A DNA stretch of 64,000 bases from Melitaea cinxia (lineage: Eukaryota > Arthropoda > Insecta > Lepidoptera > Nymphalidae). A program made the translations under genes and the position numbers. The stretch spans positions 8,991,501 to 9,055,500 of the forward strand of contig NC_059402.1 of the NCBI RefSeq assembly GCF_905220565.1, read 5' to 3'. Under the pieces are notes generated by a model. It searched no databases. It had not been told where the DNA came from and was given only the letters and a program-made list of their open reading frames with translations. Every line of letters starts with the position of its first letter. The first letter of the stretch is position 1. This document shows, piece after piece, positions 12,630 to 22,700 of this stretch.

Positions 12630-12954
12630 TATGGAATGAACTCTTTTAGAACACGATAAAAATTGTAATGATTCGTAAAACACAATCAGGCATCCTTCAA
12701 AATTATGGAGCGTGTCATTGTTGGTAATTTTATATATCACGTTAACTTTGTTTCATGTATTTTGTTTAAATCAGATTTTTAAATATTTTTAAATATCAAC
12801 AAATAAACTATACAATGAATCACATAAATTCACAACTGATTCATCTTTCTTCCCCTCCCGATTCCCGAACATAGATACTTAACAGATAACCACAGATAAC
12901 TGCAGATAACTATGTGCACAGATTAGTATATATGTAGCTAGCTACAGATGTGAC
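12630..12954 (-). promoter_or_regulatory. 5' UTR and proximal promoter region of the LAP gene
   Basis: About 325 bp between the chosen ATG and the proposed edge of the P-like transposon. It has three direct copies of CAGATAAC at 12880-12912. No TATA box can be assigned with confidence. Confidence 0.4.
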
Positions 12955-13084
12955 AGTGAAATTTCGCTTAGTTCCATTAGAACAGTTTTGGCGCTACTGT
13001 CGTCTGTCAATAAATTCTGTATACGTAAACGACTTACGCACACATGGAAAGACTTAGTGCTTGACAAGGGTATCCAATTGTCGA

Positions 13085-13092
13085 TATCGATA
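13085..13092. promoter_or_regulatory. DREF-type palindrome TATCGATA
   Basis: Exact TATCGATA, the DNA-replication-related element bound by DREF in Drosophila promoters, about 456 bp upstream of the LAP ATG. By the proposed borders it sits inside the P-like element. A chance match is possible. Confidence 0.25.
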
Positions 13093-13311
13093 TTTTTAGT
13101 GATGTACAGTATGTCGATAAAAGGGAAAAGTAAATATTAGTTAAAATAATAAGAAATAAAACAAGTTCAATTTATAATACTTTATTTCAATTTATACTCT
13201 TACTTGTATTTTTTAAATTCCATTGTTATAATTATCGGTTTAATTTGTAAACTTTACAACATTATCATTTTTTCTTCTATTTAATCAAAAGGTCAGCGAC
13301 TTAAACAATAG

Positions 13312-13321
13312 AATTATTCTT
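13312..13321 (+). repeat. Left target-site duplication of the LINE
   Basis: AATTATTCTT, repeated exactly at 18871-18880 directly after the LINE poly(A). Marks the 5' junction of a target-primed insertion. Confidence 0.9.
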
Positions 13322-13498
13322 TGGGAACGAGCGGGAAACTTAAACGCGCGCGGTTGTGTTTTTTCTTGCTACTGCTAAAATTATTTTAAATATAGTTCAG
13401 ATCAGGTGTAAAGTGTATATATTTAGTTATTTAGTTTTAGTTTTGTATTTAGTTTGTTTTTCTTCTATTTTTGGTAAGTGTATGTAAATATTTATAGA

Positions 13499-15001
13499 AT
13501 GAACGAACCTCCGGACCCGGGTGGCGGGAATGATTTTAATTCGCAATATATTCCGCAACCTAGCAATTTTATTACAATTGATTACGATGAATCGAGTATG
13601 GAAACTGATCACTCTATGAGTAAAAAGCCTCTTAAGAGATCTCGTCTTCATAAAATTTGCAAACAATGTAATAAAAAAGTTAGAAAAAACGCGGGAAACC
13701 AAAAAGTTGGTTGTCATTGTTCGGAGTCTGAGAAATCAGATGAGACGAATAAAAATGTAAATAATAAAAATGTCCCCGTTTCGGTACCACAATCACAGCT
13801 CCAATCTGATAACACTGTCTCTAAAAATCCCATAGGCAGAAATATTTATAATGAAAATGACGTGTCTCCATATTTAATTCATGTACAAAAAATTACAAAA
13901 GGTGATAACGATGGAACGATTTTACACCCAATCACATTCGGAGATTTCCTTATGAAAAATAAAATATATAATATTATTAACGGCAGCTTGAAAAAGATAG
14001 GACGAAACAGAATTTCCGTAGCATTTAATAATTTTAAAGATGCGAATTCTTTTTTAAATAATAGCCTGCTTCTTGAAAATAGTTATCATGCTTTTATACC
14101 ATCTTTTAACATTATTAGAATCGGTATCGTTAGGGGTGTGCCAATAGAATGGTCCCCAGAAGAAATTATAAAAAATATTTCTACACCTATTGGTTGTGGT
14201 AAAGTTGTAAAGGTTAGACGTTTGAATTACAAAACTGTTGTTGAAGGCGCTACTGTGTGGAAGCCCACACAATCAGTAGTAATTTATTTTGATGGCAGGG
14301 TCCTCCCAAAAAGAATTTTTATATGTTACAATTCTCTTCCAGTCGAGCTTTACATCTTTCCCACAATCCAATGCTACAAATGTTGTCGTTATGGACACAC
14401 AAAATTGCAGTGCAGGTCTAAGCCTAGGTGTTTAAAGTGTGGTCAGGAGCACACATCAGAATCATGCAATGCCAATGATGATAATTATTTTTGCTGTTTA
14501 TGTTCTGGCAACCATATGGCAAATAGTAAAGCGTGCCCTGAATTCAATAGGCAAAAATCTATTAAATTACATATGGCTGAAAAGTGTGTATCATATGCAG
14601 AGGCTAATAAAGAGATACCAACGTCATACAAATCTTATTCAGAAGTTAGTAAACAAGTAAATATTAGCCAAAATCCTAATAAATCATACAAAAAAACATT
14701 TATATCTAGACCTCGGGATCCTATTAAGCCTAATATAGGTTATGATAAAATTGCTCATAAAAATATAATAAAAGAATTTTCATTCAATGAATTTGAAAAA
14801 AATTCAACTCCAATAGATATTATTAACCCTAAAAATGATTTTGCCAAAATTTCAGATGTGCTTTCACTTTTACAGAGTTATTTACAAAACAACAAAAGTT
14901 TACCGTCCATCGTTGCCCCTTTAATACAGTGTATCGTAAATATAATCCAAAATGGACAGTTCCCAGATAATAATACAGTGGAACGCCAGAAGTGTAATTA
15001 A
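13499..15001 (+). CDS. LINE ORF1 protein (gag-like, zinc knuckles)
   Basis: 500-residue RNA-binding protein of the LINE. The first ATG in frame is 13499 (MNEPPDPGGG); the frame extends upstream to 13478 without one. The N-terminal part is basic and Ser/Asn-rich. The middle (about 125-275) resembles the gag-like RRM region of Jockey and I ORF1 proteins. Three zinc knuckles follow at about residues 285-345: CYKCCRYGHTKLQC, CLKCGQEHTSESC and CCLCSGNHMANSKAC. It is expected to coat element RNA and assist target priming. The last 50 bases overlap the start of ORF2 in another frame. Confidence 0.93.
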   Translation: MNEPPDPGGGNDFNSQYIPQPSNFITIDYDESSMETDHSMSKKPLKRSRLHKICKQCNKKVRKNAGNQKVGCHCSESEKSDETNKNVNNKNVPVSVPQSQLQSDNTVSKNPIGRNIYNENDVSPYLIHVQKITKGDNDGTILHPITFGDFLMKNKIYNIINGSLKKIGRNRISVAFNNFKDANSFLNNSLLLENSYHAFIPSFNIIRIGIVRGVPIEWSPEEIIKNISTPIGCGKVVKVRRLNYKTVVEGATVWKPTQSVVIYFDGRVLPKRIFICYNSLPVELYIFPTIQCYKCCRYGHTKLQCRSKPRCLKCGQEHTSESCNANDDNYFCCLCSGNHMANSKACPEFNRQKSIKLHMAEKCVSYAEANKEIPTSYKSYSEVSKQVNISQNPNKSYKKTFISRPRDPIKPNIGYDKIAHKNIIKEFSFNEFEKNSTPIDIINPKNDFAKISDVLSLLQSYLQNNKSLPSIVAPLIQCIVNIIQNGQFPDNNTVERQKCN

Positions 15002-18000
15002 TAAAAAAAACGACATAATTTATTTATTAAATAATTATAAACCTTTTTTATTTTCTATCTCAGAAACTTGGCTTAGGCCAAGTAATAATCTTAGGTTTCG
15101 TAATTATAATACCATCAGAGAAGATAGACTAGATGGTTATGGCGGAGTAGCCTTTCTCATTGAGAAAAACATTCCTTTTAATTTAATTAATATTCCTGTA
15201 CATAGTTCTGAACTTTCTATTTTAGCTATAAGTGTACATAACATATCTTTTGTGTCTGTATATATTTCTCATATTTCTAATAATATTTTAAATGAAATAA
15301 ATAATATTTTAGCATCTCTTCCAAAGCCGTTAATAATAACAGGGGATTTTAACTGCCAGCATCAGTCCTGGGGTAGTTCAGTTAGTAACAGTTATGGCAA
15401 TAAGCTTTTAGATATTCTTGATGTAAATAATTTGTGTATTATTAATTCTGGAGAGCCTACAAGGCGGACTCTGCCTTTTGAAGGTAATAGCGTGGTGGAC
15501 CTAACTATTTGTTCACCACAGTTTGTGCCACAATTAACATGTTCTGTATTAAGTTCAACCTATGGAAGTGATCATTTTCCTGTAATCACTTCTTGTGCTT
15601 TTAATAATGTAAATGTACCAAAACAGAACATAAAACTGCTCCCTAGATATAATCTTAATAATGTTACATCAGAAACATGGGAGCAATTTAGTAATAAAGT
15701 AGATACAAAATTGCTACAATTATTGTCTAATGGTGCACTTATTGATGCTCCTGTTTTCACGGATGTCTTGATTGAAAGTGCTAATGAAATCTTCCCAGTG
15801 AAAAATGAACCTTCTCATATTCCTAGTCCACCTTGGTGGGATAAAGATTGTACGGAAGCTATAAAAAAAAGAAAGCAGGCTGAAAAAAAATATAATAACA
15901 ATATGTGTTTGGAAAACTATCTGTCATTAAAAAATATTGTAAACAGTACTAGATTACTTTTCAAAAGAAAAAAACGTGATGGTTGGAGAAATTTCTGCTC
16001 CTCCTTATCTCCTCATACTCCTCCATCAGATGTATGGAAAAAGATAAGAAGATTCAAGTCAGCATATAATACAACCCATTCTGTATCACTCCCCAGCAGT
16101 ATAGCAAATGATTTTCTAGATAAACTTGCTCCTCCAACAGTTAACATAAATATTAACCTATTAGACAAAAATAGCATAGCAGACGAACATGACGAATCTC
16201 CAGGATTAAATTCTTCCTTTAGCAAAACGGAATTAAAAAATGTATTATCTTATGTCTCAGACTCTGCCCCTGGACCTGATGGTATATATTACTCATTTAT
16301 TTCCCATCTTAATGACAATAGTTTGACAATATACCTAAAAATAATAAACATTATTTTTCAGTCTGGCAATATCCCATTAGAATGGAAATGTCAACTTATT
16401 ATCCCTATATTAAAAACAAACAAGGATCCTCTCCTCCCATCCTCATATCGCCCCATAGCTCTTTCATCAGTCCTTTTAAAAATAATTGAACATTTAGTTA
16501 AAAATCGCCTTGAGTGGTTCGTAGAAAGTAACTCTCTTCTTTCTTCGTCTCAGTTTGGTTTTCGGCGAAATAAAAGCACGTACGACAATATAGGTATATA
16601 TACTTCGGATATAAGATTAGCTTTTTCTGTAAATAAATTTGTGCTCTCAGCCTTCCTAGATCTGTCGAATGCCTATGATAATGTCATTGTATCAATACTA
16701 AGACAAAAATTATCCAGTCTTAAAATCCCCAGCAAAATTATTTCATTTATAATAAATATGCTTACTGATAGATCAATTATTTTTTACAATAATAACCAAA
16801 AATATTTAAGAATCCTCACCAAAGGTTTACCTCAAGGGTCAGTTTTAAGCCCCTTGTTGTTCAATTTGTATACCCATGATTTAGATTTAGCAATTGACAA
16901 GAATGTTGATGTTTTGCAATATGCGGATGACTTACTTTTATACATAAAAGGAAATAATATTGATGATGCGTCTGCGAAATTAACGGAATCTCTGTGTTAT
17001 CTTAAACGGTGGTTAGATAATCATGGTCTCGATTTATCACCATCAAAAAGCTCCGTCGTTCTTTTTCATCGAATGCGTAGAGCTCCATTACTTCATGTGA
17101 CTTATGACAATAGTATTATACCGCAAAAAAACCATCATAAATTTTTAGGTATTATTTTAGACGAAAAGCTTTCAGGAACTCCTCACTTTAATTTTATTAT
17201 AAATAGATGTGAGAGAAATTTAAATATTATGAGATGTCTTGCAGGTGTATGGTGGGGTGCCCATCCTTTTTACTTAAAATTGATATATAACGCATTAATA
17301 CGTAGCATATTAGAATATGGCACCTTCTTGCTAGAACCTGGGTCTAGGTCAGGATTTAAAGCATTGGACAAGATTCAAAGTAAATGTCTTAGGATCATCT
17401 GTGGAGCCATGAAAACTAGCCCTATTAATTCTTTACAGGCTGAATGCTGTGACCCTCCTTTGCATTTACGTCGTCAATATTTGGCAGACAAATACCTTTT
17501 TCGCTGCCTTCAACTCACTGATCATCCAATTATTGCAAAGCTCCAACAACTTGCTTACTTTGTTTCTAATAGTTCGTATTGGACAAATAAACCAAACCCG
17601 TGTTTAGTTACAAGTTATTTTAAATTGAAATCTCTTTCCGCTCCAATTCAAAGCTCTTGTAATTTACCAATTTTCTCTTGTTCATACAATGCCCTTATTT
17701 CTACTCCTAATGTTGTAAACTTTGACATAGAAAAAACAAATTCTTGTAGGGCTGATGAAAAATTTAAAAGAATAATTGAAACACGATTTAGCGATTATCA
17801 TTATATTTTCACAGATGCGTCAAAACATTTTGCCAATAGTAATGTCGGAGTAGGAGTTTTTCACTTTCAATATAATATTGTTCAAAAAATCAAACTTCCT
17901 CCTGAATGTACAGTATTCTCTGGGGAATGCTTAGGCATTTTAAAAGCTTTAGAATATATAAGGTTAGCTAAACTTAAAAAATCCATAGTTTTCACAGATT

Positions 18001-18668
18001 CATTATGTTCTATTCAAGCTCTTGTCAAGAATCCTTTTAAAATTAAACAACAGCATCCTTATATATTTGGCATTAGACAATTATTAACGGAGTGCACTGA
18101 GAAAGGCATTTTAATAACGTTTGCTTGGATCCCTAGCCATTGTGGAATAGAGGGAAATGTTAGAGCAGATACTCTGGCTAGAGAAGCTACAATAAGTGGT
18201 GACCTTTTTCCATATAAAATTTCCTACCCAGATTTATTAACTTTGCCCAAACTTTGTATGGATAAGTCGTGGCAAGAGTCCTATGATCATAGTAGTAGGC
18301 AAAAAGGAACATATTATTACAGTCTACAATCAGAAATTTTGGTAAAACCATGGTTTTATAATATGGATTTTAATAGAAAAGGCTGTAGCATAATATCGAG
18401 ACTAAGGCTTGGTCACACTTGTTCTCCACACCATCTGGCTAGATTTAAAATTATTTCCAGTCCGTCCTGTTTTTGTGGTTATGAAACGGGAGATATTAAC
18501 CATCTTTTATTCTCTTGTCCACTTTTCAACCGCTCCCGTTTCCTAGAGTCACTGATTGAACATAAAATTCCTTTTCCTACTTCTATAAATTGTTTATTGT
18601 CTTCTAGAAAGTATGATATATATAAAATTGTATTGGATTATATATTTCTTAATAATATAGACATTTAA
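14952..18668 (+). CDS. LINE ORF2 polyprotein (endonuclease, reverse transcriptase, RNase H)
   Basis: 1238 residues. Apurinic-type endonuclease about 1-220, with QWNARS, SETWL, ITGDFN (about 131) and GSDHFPV (about 206). Reverse transcriptase about 440-720, with SSYRPIAL, FLDLSNAYDNV, GLPQGSVLSPLLF and the catalytic YADD at about 656. RNase H about 945-1080, with FTDASK (about 953), SGECLGI, FTDSLCS and GIEGNVRADTLARE, giving the four acidic positions. A Cys/His finger (CFCGYETGDINHLLFSC) lies near 1175. It nicks the target and copies the element RNA by target-primed reverse transcription. The start ATG lies inside ORF1, shifted +1, so it needs re-initiation or internal initiation. No stop or frameshift is visible. 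Confidence 0.95.
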   Translation: MDSSQIIIQWNARSVINKKNDIIYLLNNYKPFLFSISETWLRPSNNLRFRNYNTIREDRLDGYGGVAFLIEKNIPFNLINIPVHSSELSILAISVHNISFVSVYISHISNNILNEINNILASLPKPLIITGDFNCQHQSWGSSVSNSYGNKLLDILDVNNLCIINSGEPTRRTLPFEGNSVVDLTICSPQFVPQLTCSVLSSTYGSDHFPVITSCAFNNVNVPKQNIKLLPRYNLNNVTSETWEQFSNKVDTKLLQLLSNGALIDAPVFTDVLIESANEIFPVKNEPSHIPSPPWWDKDCTEAIKKRKQAEKKYNNNMCLENYLSLKNIVNSTRLLFKRKKRDGWRNFCSSLSPHTPPSDVWKKIRRFKSAYNTTHSVSLPSSIANDFLDKLAPPTVNININLLDKNSIADEHDESPGLNSSFSKTELKNVLSYVSDSAPGPDGIYYSFISHLNDNSLTIYLKIINIIFQSGNIPLEWKCQLIIPILKTNKDPLLPSSYRPIALSSVLLKIIEHLVKNRLEWFVESNSLLSSSQFGFRRNKSTYDNIGIYTSDIRLAFSVNKFVLSAFLDLSNAYDNVIVSILRQKLSSLKIPSKIISFIINMLTDRSIIFYNNNQKYLRILTKGLPQGSVLSPLLFNLYTHDLDLAIDKNVDVLQYADDLLLYIKGNNIDDASAKLTESLCYLKRWLDNHGLDLSPSKSSVVLFHRMRRAPLLHVTYDNSIIPQKNHHKFLGIILDEKLSGTPHFNFIINRCERNLNIMRCLAGVWWGAHPFYLKLIYNALIRSILEYGTFLLEPGSRSGFKALDKIQSKCLRIICGAMKTSPINSLQAECCDPPLHLRRQYLADKYLFRCLQLTDHPIIAKLQQLAYFVSNSSYWTNKPNPCLVTSYFKLKSLSAPIQSSCNLPIFSCSYNALISTPNVVNFDIEKTNSCRADEKFKRIIETRFSDYHYIFTDASKHFANSNVGVGVFHFQYNIVQKIKLPPECTVFSGECLGILKALEYIRLAKLKKSIVFTDSLCSIQALVKNPFKIKQQHPYIFGIRQLLTECTEKGILITFAWIPSHCGIEGNVRADTLAREATISGDLFPYKISYPDLLTLPKLCMDKSWQESYDHSSRQKGTYYYSLQSEILVKPWFYNMDFNRKGCSIISRLRLGHTCSPHHLARFKIISSPSCFCGYETGDINHLLFSCPLFNRSRFLESLIEHKIPFPTSINCLLSSRKYDIYKIVLDYIFLNNIDI

Positions 18669-18870
18669 TATACTGTATATGTTTTTTATTTATTTTTATT
18701 TTTTCATTTTCATCATAAAATATATTATTTTGTTTCTTCCTATCCTGTTCTGAATCCTCTCATAAATTCCTCTTGTCCGTTATCCACAATTTTTGAATAT
18801 TTTTCTTAATTCCTGCTCGTCATTGGCAATGCACTAACGTGCAGTCCATAAAAAAAAAAAAAAAAAAAAA
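18669..18870 (+). other. LINE 3' UTR with terminal hairpin and poly(A)
   Basis: Short AT-rich 3' UTR. TGCAC-TAAC-GTGCA at about 18829-18842 forms a perfect 5-bp stem with a 4-base loop about 8 bases before the A run. Such 3' stem-loops can serve as recognition sites for the element's own reverse transcriptase (inference here). Confidence 0.6.
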
Positions 18871-18880
18871 AATTATTCTT
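18871..18880 (+). repeat. Right target-site duplication of the LINE
   Basis: AATTATTCTT, identical to 13312-13321. Confidence 0.9.
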
Positions 18881-19711
18881 CAATGGAGTTGTGTCTAGTA
18901 ACTGATTTTTCTAGATTCATGATTTATTATTTTTAAAGTTAATTCTATTGTTTTAGCTTTGAAAACTTGGAGACGAGATGGAGAGATATGCAGATATGAG
19001 ATGGATTTTTTAAATTAGGTGTAAGGAAATCGGTTAATGGCTTTTAATCTTTCAGTATATTTGTTCATTTATTTCTATCTTTGTTTGAATCCTGAGAACG
19101 CTTTGTTCAACTATCTATTTTGTACGATTTCTGGATAATATTGGTACAAGATTCAAACAAAACAAATATACTGGTAGATTTGGAGCCGTTAATATACTTT
19201 CTGATCCTATTAAATAAAAAGCCCAATTTAAAAAACTCCTAACAAACAAAATCCTTTAGTTCTAGATTTGTCTTCAACGTATTTTTTGGTTCCACTTCAG
19301 AAGCAATAAACTTTTTTTAGCTACTTTAATTTAGTAGTCAGTTTATTCTTGATGAGTAGGATAAGAAAATACGTTACTTTAGTTTTAGTATCTTAGTTTG
19401 TTATTATCTTTGTTTGAATCCCAAGACTGTTTTTACAGCTACTACTTCTCATCCATTTCTGATTATAAAACCCGTCTCACGCTCAAAGCAAAGACAGTAA
19501 CATGAAAAGGAATAAATTCATAGATTAAAAGCCATCACTGTATTTTATATTATGAATTGACTTGTTATTTAGCATTTTTGTTTATTCATTTGTCCATTCA
19601 TCAGGAAATCAGTAGGCAAGTTTGGATGACGAATTGGGACTACATACATTGATGTCTCTTAATCTAATAATATAATTACAATCATAATAAAAAATCAGTT
19701 CATTTCATATT
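18881..19711. repeat. 3' flank of the P-like transposase with internal inverted repeats
   Basis: No gene. 19046-19065 and 19161-19180 form a 20-bp inverted pair with 3 mismatches (AGTATATTTGTT core); inside it TTTGTTTGAATC (19080-19091) pairs perfectly with 19150-19161, and the same word recurs near 19411. ATGGCTTTTAATCT at 19037-19050 is inverted exactly at 19522-19535. The density suggests subterminal repeats of the P-like element. Confidence 0.65.
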
Positions 19712-22700
19712 TTAATTAGTTTTTTTTTTTTGCCTTAATATATGGGTTTTATATTTTTTTAACATTAATTGCTGCATTGTATGCATTTTTACAACATACT
19801 TTTCTTCTATTTTGCCACACAATATTTTATTATTAATATTGCACCAATTATGGCACTGCAGGCGATTTATTAATCGAGCATAATATTCTCTTACATTTTT
19901 GTAATGTTTTTGACATCCCAACCAAGACATGTCGCTTTTTTCTATAAAATATTTAATATTTTTCTTTATTTTATTTTGGTAGCTATATGTATTTAAAAAA
20001 TTGTGAATAATTTGGGAATTCTCTCTGTATAATCTAAGGATTCGTTCATTAGGGTATACTAAATTATTATTTTTTAATCTTTTGTACTCCCTATATTGAA
20101 TGTATTTATGAATCCCCTGGATTTCTTTAGTAGTATAGGTTTTAGCACATACACTGCAGTTAAATTTTTTTGTTAGCTTTCTGCAGATGTATCCTGCAGT
20201 GTACGCTGATGTTTGAGCCCTCACTTTCTCGTTTATAACATTTTGAAGTATATTTCCCTCTGTGTCCAAGGGGCTTTTTGAAGAGGGCGGTGCGTTTAAA
20301 TCTCGACAAGGAAATGTATTTTCATCATAATTATCATTTTTTAATGAATGGAATAGAAAATTTAAATCTATCAGAGTAGCACCGTCGTCTTCTTCACAAT
20401 TTGAAAATTTTGAGTGAGGGCTCAATATGTTACTTAAAACTAGTGATTTGAAGGCGTACACAAACGTATTGGCGTCGGGATTAGTGTTGCGGTAGTTTAT
20501 CGCTCTTATACGTCCAAAGAAATTCTCTAGGGGATCTTGGTTTAATAATCTTGGGTAAAAAAATTCAATCTCATATTGCGCGAATAATAATTTAGCTAAC
20601 CCTAGAAAACTTTCTAGAGTAGTATTCCATCCATCTAAGGATGGAACGCGCACATGTCTAGGCTTGGCTGCCTGTTTGGCTAATTTACTGTTGGTGTCAA
20701 TATATCTAATATTTTTTATTATCTTAATAGATTTCCGCCAGAATTGCTGATGTGGTGAAGAAGGTTTAACAGCACATCTTAATTTTCCTTTTGTGCCACC
20801 TGGAGATCCATTAACACTGTCAAACAGATTGTCAAAAACTCGACCAAATCTGCAGTTGTTTTCATAGTCTCCATTGGAGTGTTGAGTCTCTTATCTGAAA
20901 CATTTTACTTTGTATGAATATTACTATATTTCTTGTTAATGCCATGAGTATTTTGTACAGTAATGATTTATTATTTTACAATATTGAAGATTAAATTTAA
21001 GGTATTAAAGTTTTGCCTAAGTCTGGTAGCCACATCTATTCCTACTGCACTTGTGGCATTGCATACATAAAAAAAAAACTACAGAATGTTCTCTTGAAAG
21101 TTTTTTTCAATGGTGCATAGGTTCAGGATGAAACCCATGACGACTCATTCTATTCACTGTAGATCAAAAGCCTCTTAATTATCAAACATAAAACTAGTAA
21201 ATATATACTTACGAAGAGCATGAGTATAATTAAGCATTGCAGCTGTACGGGCACTTAGCACTTGTGCAGCTGTTTTAACTTTCATTTTATTTATTAATTT
21301 AGGGTTCACATGCTGTGCAGTCAATTTTGGCATTGCCTTGGTATGCCCCCCTTTGCTGTCCAAGTCATATATATACAATATATCTGACCATGACGCTTTT
21401 TTCCCCTCATACATAATATCTTTTGTTAGGAAATTATTCCTAACACCTTTTAATAAATGTGGCGGATCATGGAAGAGAAAGAGATCTTGTCCAGCTATGT
21501 GAATTGTACAATCTGAAACAATTTTTTTTTATTAGTTAAAAAAGGCAAATGTGCATTTAAAAAACCAATGTGTTTTAGGTCTGAAATAAAGCTTGTAAAC
21601 AACATATAGCATAAAATATATATAAAACTGGGTTTAACTAATATAATTCGGTAATAATTAACTAATACAATAATAATCTAATATATAAAATTCTCGTGTT
21701 GCGGTGTTTGTAGTTAAATTCCCCTGAAACGGCTTGACCGATTCTCATGAAATTTTGTGTGCATATCGGGTAGGTCTGAGAATCAAACAACATCTATTTT
21801 TCATCCCCCTAAGTCATAAAGGGGGGGAGGGAAATAATTTATATGGCAAAACAACGTGTGCCGAGTCAGCTAGCAGTTGAAATGAAATGGTTATTCATAG
21901 GATGAAAAAAAAATCAGTAGGTACATGAATGTTTCAAAGCTCAGAAGTTTAGAAGGATCCATTTGGAAATCACTAAAATCCTCAATGAAAATTAGAGTGA
22001 TGAACAAGGGATTGCGATGGATAAAAAAATAGTGTTTTTAAATATATAATATCTAAAGTTAGCACAAAATTAAAATCAATCTCATTATAAAATCCCTGTT
22101 TCTTGTGTTTCCTATATTATGTCCCTCAATCAACAACTTAACAACAGATACTTTTACAAATTAATTTTATTACAAATAGGTAACAGACAATCACGCAAAT
22201 TCTGTCTGTCCTTTAACTCAATGAGTACAGTAGTAGAGCACTGGTGTAGAGACTCACTATTATAACCCTAAAAAAACCAAACTGGTGGTGACATTCACCA
22301 ATAACTGTAACTCATCAATACTTGTAAAATTATATTTATACATAAGTAATAACAGTTGATACAAATAGAAACTTACCATTTTCTCTTCCTTGATTACTAC
22401 GTAGTCTAGCAGTCGCTTCCTTAAGCCTTTTAAAGCATGACCTAAATGTTGACCCTTGGTCACACACAAGTGCCACTGGTTTTAAGCCTGTATTGGCGAT
22501 AACGGGGATCATTTCATGCAAGATGTTTTGCAATTCTGCAGCAGAAACAGTTCCTTCACAAAAATAATATGCAATGCATTGTCTCCATCAAGAGCAGATG
22601 CCTCTGATCATGAAAACCAAAGCATGGTCAGCTAACTTTGGCTTTCTTTCTCCTGCTATTTCAACAAAGCCAATAATTTTGTCCTTGCTTTCATTATATG

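Larger units (their letters stand above)
13322..18870 (+). mobile_element. Full-length non-LTR retrotransposon (I/Jockey-like group with RNase H)
   Basis: A 5.55-kb element: 5' UTR from about 13322 (GGGAACGAGCGGGAAAC), ORF1 13499-15001, ORF2 14952-18668, 3' UTR, then an A run at 18850-18870. It is flanked by perfect 10-bp duplications at 13312-13321 and 18871-18880. Both ORFs are uninterrupted and all catalytic motifs are present, so this copy is young and possibly active. The ORF2 order EN-RT-RNase H-CCHC fits the I group (I, Nimb and relatives) better than classical Jockey, which lacks RNase H. It lies inside the P-like transposon. Confidence 0.95.
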
